Position numbers and translations under genes: made by a program. Under the pieces are notes generated by a model, which made no database searches, was not told the origin of the DNA, and worked only from the letters and a program-made list of their open reading frames with translations. From the NCBI GenBank assembly GCA_965198285.1, contig OZ240251.1, positions 248,001 through 312,000 on the forward strand: a stretch of 64,000 nucleotides of DNA. The letters run 5' to 3'. Positions 16,594 to 24,388 of the stretch are shown here, piece by piece (the stretch's first letter is position 1; each line of letters starts with the position of its first letter). The DNA comes from UBA11872 sp965198285. Lineage in GTDB: Bacteria; Chloroflexota; UBA11872.

Positions 16594-17826
16594 ATGCGAC
16601 CAAGTGAGCCGTTGCGCTCGGAGTGGCCGTCGTCCTCCGGTGACACCATGCGTGCTGTATCGATCTTCACCGGCGTCGGGGGCCTTGACCTTGGCGTCGC
16701 CAGCGCAGGCTTTAGGCACGCGCTCGCACTAGACCACGACAAGCACGCGATCGACACGCTCAGGAGGAACAAGACCTTCGTCTCAGAGGTCGCAGATTGG
16801 CCGCTTGAGAGGGCCGATGCGAACTCCTTCACGTTCGCTGGGTGCGTCGACGGCGAGGTGGACCTACTCACTGCAGGCGTGAGCTGCCAGCCATTTTCGG
16901 CCGCCGGCAAGAAATTGGGGAGCCTTGACAGTCGGAATGTAATACCCGCCTTCGTGCGTGCAGTCAGAGAACTGCATCCGAAGGCCATCATCGCCGAGAA
17001 TGTCAAAGGGATCGTTAGCAAACGCTTGCGGACCTACTTTAACTACTTACTCATACAGCTCACTCACGCATTCCTAGAACCCGAAAAAGAGGAGCCCTGG
17101 GAGCATCATAGCCAACGTCTAACCGCACTAGGGGCAGCGCCCACGAAGCACGGTCTCTCATATAGAGTATCGGCCCACGTCATCAACACAGCCGACTACG
17201 GTATACCTCAGCGACGCGAACGTGTCTTCATTGTTGCTTTCAGATCCGACCTGGATCTGACCTGGAAGATGATTGAGCCATCACACTCCCGGGATGCGCT
17301 CTTAGTATCACAATACGTGACTGGCGAATACTGGACACATCACTCAGTGGTCCCTCAACCGCCGCCGCTTCGCCATCACGCGAGGATTAAGGCGCTCCAA
17401 CGTGACCCACAAGTCACCTCGGCCAGATGGCAAACTGTCCGAGACGCAATAGCCGACCTGCCGCCTCCTAACGACAGCTGCGGGCCATCCCAACACCGCA
17501 TGATACCCGGCGCGAGAATCTACAAGGGTCACACCGGATCCCCGTGGGATGAACCATGCAAGACAATCAAAGCCGGTACCCATGGTGTCGCTGGCGGCGA
17601 AAACATGATCCGCAATTCCGATGAAACGGTTCGCTACTTCACCATACGCGAACTTGCTAGGCTACAAACGTTCCCTGACGCTTTCCAATTCTCACCAATC
17701 CGAAGCATAGCCACCCGCCAACTAGGCAACGCTGTACCCGTGGCCTTCGCCCACAAACTTGCCACCCAAGTGAAGAACTGTCTTAAAGACGAAGGTGCGT
17801 CTCGCCCAAACCACAATGTCGGCTAA
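16594..17826 (+). CDS. dcm: DNA (cytosine-5-)-methyltransferase, Dcm type
   Basis: 410 residues (392 if the ATG at 16648 is used). C5-methyltransferase motifs in order: I, VSIFTGVGGLDLG (SAM binding); IV, AGVSCQPFSAAGKK (catalytic Cys; the usual Pro of PCQ is Ser here); VI, IIAENVKG; VIII, DYGIPQRRERVFIVAF; X, RQLGNAVPVAFA. It methylates cytosine within a target site fixed by the region between VIII and X. Its stop touches the stop of the convergent DUF262 gene with no spacer. Base composition is AT-richer than the flanks. No classical type II endonuclease is adjacent. Confidence 0.93.
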   Translation: MRPSEPLRSEWPSSSGDTMRAVSIFTGVGGLDLGVASAGFRHALALDHDKHAIDTLRRNKTFVSEVADWPLERADANSFTFAGCVDGEVDLLTAGVSCQPFSAAGKKLGSLDSRNVIPAFVRAVRELHPKAIIAENVKGIVSKRLRTYFNYLLIQLTHAFLEPEKEEPWEHHSQRLTALGAAPTKHGLSYRVSAHVINTADYGIPQRRERVFIVAFRSDLDLTWKMIEPSHSRDALLVSQYVTGEYWTHHSVVPQPPPLRHHARIKALQRDPQVTSARWQTVRDAIADLPPPNDSCGPSQHRMIPGARIYKGHTGSPWDEPCKTIKAGTHGVAGGENMIRNSDETVRYFTIRELARLQTFPDAFQFSPIRSIATRQLGNAVPVAFAHKLATQVKNCLKDEGASRPNHNVG

Positions 17827-18969
17827 CTAAGTGTCTATCATCTCTGGCAGCGTAATGCCGATTATCGACGAGAAATGCCGCCGAAGAATAGCGTACCTAG
17901 TTCGAAGCGCGGTCGCATCATTCGGACTCTGCCGTAGAGAATCAAACTGCGTCAAGTCAGGATCAATCTCCACGTCAATCGTCAGCACTTTTCCATCCGC
18001 CATATCGCGGACCCAATGCCGCGTCGCCGTTACCTTATCCACAAAACGGACAAAATGACCACGCCTAAGTCTCGCTCTAGGTGTGCTATTACGACGCAAT
18101 CGGAACAAATGAAAGTAAAGAGTAATCCATCCTACGCTGCGTAAAAGCCCATCTCTCGGCGTAAAAAACCTGCACATATCATCCGCAACTGCTTGCGCAT
18201 CTCTCAAAAGCGCCTCTGGATGTGTGGGCCACTCATCACCCGTACGATAAGCCTTCACAAAATCATCTAAATCTCGACGCTTAGTACTGACGAACCTGCC
18301 CTGGTGAATAATCCATAGGAATTTAGCCGCCAAGTCTCGGTGGCGATATCGACCATCATCAAATGGCACGTAGTCTGTGAACAGGCTATGCTTAGCGAGC
18401 TCTCTGATAATAAGAGGGATAGGTCCTCCAAAGGCATTGCGCTTTTCAGCTGCATTCAAATTTGCCTGTTCATTGAGACGTACAAACAGTCCTTCTATTA
18501 GCACCTCATCCTTCGCGCGCATTACCGTGACAGGCAAGACAGTATCGTCAAACCTCGCACGCAAAACCGGAAACTCCATGAGAAGATCAGCGTATCTCTT
18601 TCCGCCCGCCTCTCCTCCATCGCCATCCCCATGCAGGTACTCGAACTCGTCCGACAAGGGAAATCTGTTCTGTACGAAGCCTTGGATCGCCTCAAGCCTC
18701 TGCTTACCATCAATGACGCCATATGTCGCGGTATCTGACAATCGTTTAGCAGGCGAGAGCTCATGGAAGTAGAGCTTGGTCAAGTCCATCCCATTAATAA
18801 TTGAGTCAATGAAGTACTGCTTTTTCTCCAAATCCCAAACTCCGCCTTTGCGCTGATAGTCCGGGTCGAAGTCAATAAGATCCCAGTCATCAATTATCTG
18901 CAAAATACCAGAGCGGTCGTAAGTGTGAAAACTAAAGCGCCTATCAACCATGTCTGACGTGTCAGACAT
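17827..18969 (-). CDS. DUF262-domain protein (GmrSD/ParB-like NTPase fold), no HNH domain
   Basis: About 380 residues from MSDTSDMVDRR (18969; a longer start at 18987 is possible). The DUF262 signature is clear: FDPDYQRKGGVWDLEKKQYFIDSIINGMDL is its N-terminal core, read in two parts, and VIDGKQRLEAIQGF matches the DGQQR motif; LFVRLNEQANLNAAEKRNA follows. In GmrSD-type restriction this domain hydrolyses nucleotides and is joined to a DUF1524 HNH nuclease, which is absent here. It overlaps the FRG gene by eight bases, so both are one transcription unit. Confidence 0.85.
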   Translation of the reverse strand: MSDTSDMVDRRFSFHTYDRSGILQIIDDWDLIDFDPDYQRKGGVWDLEKKQYFIDSIINGMDLTKLYFHELSPAKRLSDTATYGVIDGKQRLEAIQGFVQNRFPLSDEFEYLHGDGDGGEAGGKRYADLLMEFPVLRARFDDTVLPVTVMRAKDEVLIEGLFVRLNEQANLNAAEKRNAFGGPIPLIIRELAKHSLFTDYVPFDDGRYRHRDLAAKFLWIIHQGRFVSTKRRDLDDFVKAYRTGDEWPTHPEALLRDAQAVADDMCRFFTPRDGLLRSVGWITLYFHLFRLRRNSTPRARLRRGHFVRFVDKVTATRHWVRDMADGKVLTIDVEIDPDLTQFDSLRQSPNDATALRTRYAILRRHFSSIIGITLPEMIDT

Positions 18970-19795
18970 TGAGAGCTTCTTCTGCAACCCACGCGGCGCT
19001 ATCTAGGTCTCGAAACAGCGCCAATCGGTTTATTCCTGCAGCCCGAAGATCCGCACGCAATCCAGCCTTGGCATCTGCGGGCACCAAATACCTCCATATG
19101 TGCATCTTGTCATGCCACTCTTCAAGGGCCTTTTGATCCGCATGGTGGACTGTGAAGGAACTCTGCTGTGCCTCCATGCGCGGAAAGCTCCTAATGCCTT
19201 GGCCGGCGGCCGGAGGAACAGAAGAATTGGCATTTCGCGATACGTTGCTAGGCTCATAGATATTAAGTCCGCTGTCCGCTGTGAGAGCGAACATCGGGAC
19301 GCTTCGATCATCGTTGCTCTCGGGATCACGAACATTTCCGTTGGAATTGAGCACCGTGGGCAGCAGGACCCACACATGGCCGGGCTTTTGTTTTCGGTTG
19401 AGGTCTGGTCCACGCGGCCTTTGTTCGACGGCGAAATAGAGTCCGATTAGCGCGCTCTCCGTCCAGTCGAGGAGCCGCGACGGGGCCCCGTGATGTCGCA
19501 TGAGAAAGAGCCAGTCCCACGTCGCTTCATCGCGCGGGTGTTGGGAGCCCAAATAGTTTACGGCATTCTGGCGGAAGCGGTTTAGTAGCTGCGGCTCTCG
19601 CTCCGGTATTATGCCTTGGCGTTTCAGTGTAGTCTCGAGCTTCCATTCTTCGTTCCGATGTCCCCGGAACCAAAGAGGAATGGACCCGAGTTCCTCTTCA
19701 ACGCGCGTCCGGTGTTGTGCTACCAATTCCAAGAAACTCGGTAAGTTATTGATGGTCACGTCATCGAAGCGAATGGTGGTCGCCTTCCTGTCCAT
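18962..19795 (-). CDS. FRG-domain protein
   Basis: 277 residues from ATG 19795; the frame stays open to 19930. The hallmark of the FRG domain is plain: IPLWFRGHRNEEWKLETTL and LMRHHGAPSRLLDWTESALI. FRG domains occur in phage-defence and toxin-like proteins; their activity is poorly known and often proposed to be nucleic-acid or nucleotide directed. It is coupled to the DUF262 gene. Confidence 0.85.
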   Translation of the reverse strand: MDRKATTIRFDDVTINNLPSFLELVAQHRTRVEEELGSIPLWFRGHRNEEWKLETTLKRQGIIPEREPQLLNRFRQNAVNYLGSQHPRDEATWDWLFLMRHHGAPSRLLDWTESALIGLYFAVEQRPRGPDLNRKQKPGHVWVLLPTVLNSNGNVRDPESNDDRSVPMFALTADSGLNIYEPSNVSRNANSSVPPAAGQGIRSFPRMEAQQSSFTVHHADQKALEEWHDKMHIWRYLVPADAKAGLRADLRAAGINRLALFRDLDSAAWVAEEALNV

Positions 19796-19992
19796 CGCCA
19801 CAAGCTTGCTCGAACGAAGCAAGTAGCGAACTTCGTGCTTTTGCCAATCGGATTGCCTGATTGGAGCTGTCGGAAACATGAGCATTCGTCGCGAGAGCCT
19901 GCCACAGCAGAGATTGTGGTAGAGATCCAACTCGCCCCTGACGCATAAGGAGAAAGTGAGAACCCATCAATATCCTGGTCGCTGCAAGCAGC

Positions 19993-20421
19993 CTAGCCAA
20001 GCAGGGAATCGTCATCGAGAAACCGCTTCAGCCTCTTGGAAAGCCGCTCACGATCACGGAGTTCGCATTCCCAGACAGTCGAAGTGTGCCAGCCCATCGC
20101 TCTGACCTCCGCCTGAACGCGCTGATCACGCTCGCGATTGCCCTCTAGCTTGGCAACCCAGAATTCCTGGCGCGACTTTGGCAAGCGCGCCAACTTACAG
20201 CCCGAATGCCGATGCCAGAAGCACCCATGAACCCAGAGCACTTTGCGTCGCCCCGGAAAGGCGAAGTCTGGACGTCCGGGTAGCTTGCCATACTGCAAGC
20301 GATAGCGGTATCCGAGTCCCGTAAGCAGTCTGCGCACCTCGCGTTCGGGGCGGGTGTCCCTGGAGCGGACTAAGGACATTCGCTTGCTTCGCTCGGTCGG
20401 ACTGAGCGTATCTGGGCACAC
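19993..20421 (-). CDS. vsr: Very-short-patch-repair endonuclease (Vsr)
   Basis: 142 residues from a GTG at 20421, the start that matches the family; the frame remains open to 20529. Motifs: LSPTERSKRMSLVRSRDTRP, GRPDFAFPGRRKVLWVHGCF, WHRHSGCK, then FWVAKLEGNRERDQRV and GWHTSTVWECEL, all typical of Vsr. The enzyme nicks at T:G mismatches formed when 5-methylcytosine deaminates, so it protects genomes carrying a cytosine methyltransferase; this fits the Dcm-type gene nearby. A gap of about 200 bases separates it from the FRG gene. Confidence 0.93.
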   Translation of the reverse strand: MCPDTLSPTERSKRMSLVRSRDTRPEREVRRLLTGLGYRYRLQYGKLPGRPDFAFPGRRKVLWVHGCFWHRHSGCKLARLPKSRQEFWVAKLEGNRERDQRVQAEVRAMGWHTSTVWECELRDRERLSKRLKRFLDDDSLLG

Positions 20422-21157
20422 GGTCGATATTCCAGAGAGCGAGTCACTATCGGACGGCAGCACTATACCCTTGTCACTCAGGCAGAGGTTCGCATATTTA
20501 AAAGGTAGACGCCCGAACCGTCGAACCACCTGCGCATTCCGTCACTCGCCCAGAACCCGCACCTGCCCGCCAGCGCCTCGCTGACACCGCAATCCCTGCC
20601 GGATGTGCCCGCATTGCCGGCAACGCATGCATTGATAGCGTTGCTGGCACTGCTGACGACGCCAGCACCCGCCGTCACCGGCGCCAATTCGCCCCACCAC
20701 CCCAACCAGCCCCACACCCGCGCTCGCCACGCCCCCCGGTCCACGGCCCGCATCACCGCCGCCCCCTAAATCCCCGCTGCTGGTTGCCAGTCCCCGCCCA
20801 CCGCTGCCAGCAACAACCTTGACCTCCACTTCGTCATGCTGTACTCTATCTGAGTAAGACATACCGCCCCATCCCCATGCCCCTCGCCCGCTTCCCGCCC
20901 CTTCCGTCCCCACGCCTCCCGCCCCTCCGCCTCCCTCCGTTCCGGGCGATCCTGTCAACGCTCCTGGCAATCCTCTCGAACCACGCCCCCTGGCCAATCA
21001 CCCGCGTCCGCCGCCACCCTGTCGACCCACCGGCGCCGCCCTCCGCTCGTGCTGAGCCCGTCCAGCCACCCACCCCGGTCCACCCGGCGGCCAAGCCCAG
21101 CCGCCCCTCCAGCGGCCACCGAACCGCGCAAACCTGCCCCCAAAACGCGCCAAAGCT

Positions 21158-21209
21158 CGCACCCGCCGGCCCGGCTACCCCACTAGGGGTAGCCGGGCCG
21201 GCGGGTGCG
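21158..21209. repeat. Perfect 24-bp inverted repeat with 4-base loop
   Basis: The arm 21158-21181 (starting CGCACCCGCCGGCCCGG) pairs without mismatch with 21186-21209; the loop is ACTA. There is no T-run on either side, so it is not a textbook terminator, though as RNA it would fold very stably and could stop transcription or ribosomes. It could also be the relic of a palindromic mobile element. Confidence 0.85.
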
Positions 21210-21458
21210 CGTTCCCCCATAAACCGCCCGATTCGCCCGTCAACTCCCCGCAGCCACCCCCACCGCCGCATCCCCATCCCCGTCACCCCGCCACCCGCTC
21301 CGCGCTTCCTCCCCGCCCTCTCCCACGGCCCACGTCTCGTTCCACTCGCCCGCCCCGTGCTGAGCGTCGTCCGGTCCACGCCTCACCCCCACGGCCCGTC
21401 GCTCCACGACACCCGGCGCACCCCCAAAACCAGCCAAAAAAGCACGCCCCCGCACCTC

Positions 21459-21482
21459 AAGAGTTTTTTGGGGAAAACTCTT
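21459..21482. terminator. Short hairpin with T-rich arm
   Basis: AAGAGTTTT pairs with AAAACTCTT around the loop TTGGGG. It lies about 200 bases after the polA stop on polA's strand (polA runs right to left), where it could end the transcript. The T-run is part of the stem, so confidence is low. Confidence 0.3.
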
Positions 21483-21565
21483 ACGCGCACGAAGGCGCCC
21501 CATTCCCACCCCTCCACCCTCCCGCAGCAGCGACCCGCCCAGGCCTTCAGAGTGGCCGCCTCCTG

Positions 21566-21612
21566 CTCCCTCGCCCTGTGGGAGAGGGTTGGGGTGAGGG
21601 TCTTCCGGGCTA
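21566..21612. repeat. Palindromic repeat of the GGGAGAGGGT type
   Basis: Reads CTCCCTCGCCCTGTGGGAGA then GGGTTGGGGTGAGGGTCTTC. Near-identical stretches occur at 62240 (inside the large restriction gene) and, in variant form, near 47938. The same module precedes CTTCCG in two copies. This class of short palindromes is widespread in GC-rich bacterial genomes. Confidence 0.7.
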
Positions 21613-21677
21613 CGCGCCCCGATTCAGCACAGTCGCCTCAGCACACAGCTTTCCAGAGCAGCCGAAGCCCCCGCCTC

Positions 21678-24353
21678 CTAAATCTCAGCCAGATCCCGCC
21701 AGTTCGGCCCCGCCTTCGCGTCCACCGCCAGCGGCACCTGCAAGCGCACCGCCGTCGTCATCAACTCCCGCGCCACCCCCGCAAAGTCGTCCAATTCCTC
21801 CGACGGCAACTCGAACAGCAAGTCGTCATGCACCTGCAACAGCATCCGCGCCGCGAACCCCTCGTCGCGGATCGCCCGGTCCAGCTTCACCATCGCCACC
21901 TTCATGATGTCCGCCGTCGTGCCCTGGATCGGCATGTTGATCGCCATCCGCTCGGCCGCCGCCCGCTCATGAAACGCCCGCGAATTGAGCTCCGGCAAAT
22001 ACCGCCGCCGCTGAAACAGCGTCTCCACGTACCCCCGCTCGTGGGCGTCGGCGATGGTCGAGTCCATGTACGTCTTTACGCCCGGATACGTCGCGAAGTA
22101 CGTCTCAATGAACGTCGCCGCCTCCCGCCGCGAAAACTCCGTCCGCGACGCCAGCCCCTGCGCGCTGATCCCATAGACGATCCCGAAGTTCGTCGTCTTG
22201 GCCAGCCGCCGCATGTCCTCGGTCACCTCGTCCAGCGAGACGTCGTGCAGGCTCGCCGCCGTGGCGGCGTGGATGTCGTGCCCGTTCGCGAATGCCTTGC
22301 ACATCGCCGCGTCCTCGCTGATGTGCGCCAGCACCCGCAGGTCGATCTGCGAGTAATCGATCGCCAGCAGCGTCCACCCCGCCCGCTCCGCCACGAACGC
22401 CCGCCGAATCTCACGACCCCGCGCCGTCCGGATCGGAATGTTCTGCAGATTCGGATTCGCCGACGACAGCCGCCCCGTCGCCGTCCCCGCTTGGTTGAAG
22501 GTGGTATGCAACCGCCCGGTCGTCGGGTGTGCCAGGTCCGGCAGCGTGTCGATGTAGGTCGACTTCAGCTTGCTCAGCTCCCGGTACTCCAGCACCCGCG
22601 CCGCGATCGGGTTGGCGTCCACCAACCCTTCCAGCACCCCGCTCGCCGTGGAGTACCCGGTCTTCGTCTTCCGCCCCGCCGGCAGTCCCAATTCGTCGAA
22701 CAGAACCTTCCCGAGCTGCTTGGGCGAGTTGACGTTGAACTCACGCCCCGCGTCGGCATAGATCGCCGACTGCAGCTCGGCAATCTCCTCGCCCATCTCG
22801 CGCGAGAGTTCCCCCAACGCCCCGCCGTCCAGCCTGATCCCGCGCCGTTCCATTTCGCTCAGCACCAGCGCCAGTGGCATCTCCACGTCGTGCAGCAGTT
22901 CCGTCAGCTTCAGGTCGTCGATCTCGGCGTCCAGCTCCTCCGCCAGCGCCAGCGCCAGCGCGGCGCGCAGCGCCGCCGGAACCGCCACGTCCTCGGGGTC
23001 CGGCCGCATCAGCCCGCCCGCAACCTGCGCATCCGGCAACCCCGGCCCGACCTCGATCCCTCGCCGCCTGAACACCAGGTCGTCCAGCGTTTGCGGAATG
23101 GCGCTCGGCGTCGCTACGTAGGCCGCCAGCAACAGGTCGACATCGACTCCGCGCAGCTCCACGCCGCGTGCGGCCAGCGCTTGATGCAGCGCCTTCGAGT
23201 CAAAGGCAACCTTCCCGGCCTTCGCGTCCTCCAGCCAGACCCGCAACGCCTCCAGCGGCCTAGCCTCGCCGTCCAGGCTCACGTAGGCGGTATCCCCGCC
23301 CCACGCCAGCCCCAGCCCCAGCAACTCCACGCTCCATGATGACCCCCGCGTATACGGAAACACCGCCACCCGCTCCGCCTGCGCCAACTGCTCAGCCAGC
23401 CCCCGCGCCCCCTCCGCGTCCTGCACCAGCCTGGGCTCGACCTCAAGCTCTTCAGCCTCAACCTGAGCAGAGGTTTCGAGAAACCTCATTCGCTCCACCA
23501 CGTTGCGGAACTGCAACTCCCGCATCAGCCCATGCAGCGCCGGCACGTCCGCCTGCCACAGCCGCGTGCGCTCGGCGTCGAACTCCACCGGCGCGTCGCA
23601 CACGATCGTGGCCAGACGCCGCGACAGATTCGCTACCTCCTCCTGACCCTCCAGCCGCCGACGGATCGCCGGCCGAATGTCCTCCAGGTGCGCGTAGATG
23701 TCGTCAATGTCCGCGTAACTCGCCAGCAGGGTCGAAGCCGTCTTCTCCCCCACCCCCTTCACCCCGGGAATGTTGTCCGAGCTGTCGCCCTGCAGACCCT
23801 TGAAGTCGATGACCTGGCCCGGCTTGATCCCCCACCGTTTCTCGATCGCCGCCTCGTCATATACCAGCGGCTGCCCCGTCCGCGGGTTGGTGCTCAGCAC
23901 CCGCACGTGCGGCGTTACCAGTTGCAGGGCGTCGCGGTCGCCGGTGACCAGCCAGACGTCGAACCCCTCGGCCTCCGCCTGCCGGGCCAGCGTGCCCAGC
24001 ATGTCGTCGGCCTCGTATGACTCCAGCTCGTAAATCGGAATCCCCAGCACCTCAACCAGCTCCCGGATTCGCCCAAACTGCGCGATCAGCGCGTCGTCCG
24101 GCGCCTCCCGGTGCGCCTTATAGGGCTCGTACAGCTCGTCGCGGAACGTCGGCCCCGGCAGGTCGAACGCCGCCGCCGCATGGTCGGGCGCTAGCTCGTC
24201 AACGATCCGCAAGAGGATGTTGGTAAAGCCGAATACCGCGTTCGTAGGTTCGCCCGTCGACGTGGCGAAGTGGCGCGGCACCGCGTGGTACGCGCGATGA
24301 ATCAACGACATCGCATCCAGAACCACGAGGCGGGGGCGCTCGGAAGCGTCCAT
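21678..24353 (-). CDS. polA: DNA polymerase I
   Basis: 891 residues from MDASERPRLVVLDAMSLIHR (24353). Domains: 5'-3' exonuclease/flap nuclease (about 5-290; YEADDMLGTLA, GDRDALQLV, GLQGDSSDNIPGVKGVGEKT); a 3'-5' exonuclease fold that lacks the DxE motif, so probably no proofreading (about 310-490); family-A polymerase (about 510-890). Motif A is DYSQIDLR near residue 665 (usual SQIELR, so Glu is Asp); motif B is KTTNFGIVYG; motif C is VHDDLLFE (usual VHDELVFE). The role is Okazaki-fragment processing and repair synthesis. It is divergent from the histidine kinase gene with only 35 bases between starts. Confidence 0.96.
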   Translation of the reverse strand: MDASERPRLVVLDAMSLIHRAYHAVPRHFATSTGEPTNAVFGFTNILLRIVDELAPDHAAAAFDLPGPTFRDELYEPYKAHREAPDDALIAQFGRIRELVEVLGIPIYELESYEADDMLGTLARQAEAEGFDVWLVTGDRDALQLVTPHVRVLSTNPRTGQPLVYDEAAIEKRWGIKPGQVIDFKGLQGDSSDNIPGVKGVGEKTASTLLASYADIDDIYAHLEDIRPAIRRRLEGQEEVANLSRRLATIVCDAPVEFDAERTRLWQADVPALHGLMRELQFRNVVERMRFLETSAQVEAEELEVEPRLVQDAEGARGLAEQLAQAERVAVFPYTRGSSWSVELLGLGLAWGGDTAYVSLDGEARPLEALRVWLEDAKAGKVAFDSKALHQALAARGVELRGVDVDLLLAAYVATPSAIPQTLDDLVFRRRGIEVGPGLPDAQVAGGLMRPDPEDVAVPAALRAALALALAEELDAEIDDLKLTELLHDVEMPLALVLSEMERRGIRLDGGALGELSREMGEEIAELQSAIYADAGREFNVNSPKQLGKVLFDELGLPAGRKTKTGYSTASGVLEGLVDANPIAARVLEYRELSKLKSTYIDTLPDLAHPTTGRLHTTFNQAGTATGRLSSANPNLQNIPIRTARGREIRRAFVAERAGWTLLAIDYSQIDLRVLAHISEDAAMCKAFANGHDIHAATAASLHDVSLDEVTEDMRRLAKTTNFGIVYGISAQGLASRTEFSRREAATFIETYFATYPGVKTYMDSTIADAHERGYVETLFQRRRYLPELNSRAFHERAAAERMAINMPIQGTTADIMKVAMVKLDRAIRDEGFAARMLLQVHDDLLFELPSEELDDFAGVARELMTTAVRLQVPLAVDAKAGPNWRDLAEI

Positions 24354-24388
24354 ACTGATCAGTCTACGCGGCCCCCAAACGCTGCCTC

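Larger units (their letters stand above)
20530..21677. other. C-rich region without a convincing gene
   Basis: Strong C-over-G bias on the plus strand keeps several frames open (for example 20846-21379 minus), but their products are low-complexity Arg/Gly or Pro/Arg strings with no recognisable fold and no ribosome site. The region holds two perfect hairpins and one dispersed palindromic repeat, listed separately. It lies between the defence island and polA. Confidence 0.6.

Noticed and set aside
20846..21379. Minus-strand 177-codon frame in the C-rich stretch
   Set aside because: Gly/Arg-rich, no ribosome site, spans the perfect hairpin, and has no recognisable domain.
20877..23339. Very long plus-strand frame opposite polA
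   Set aside because: Arg/His/Pro-rich product without any domain, mirroring the third-position GC bias of polA on the other strand; polA motifs are unambiguous.
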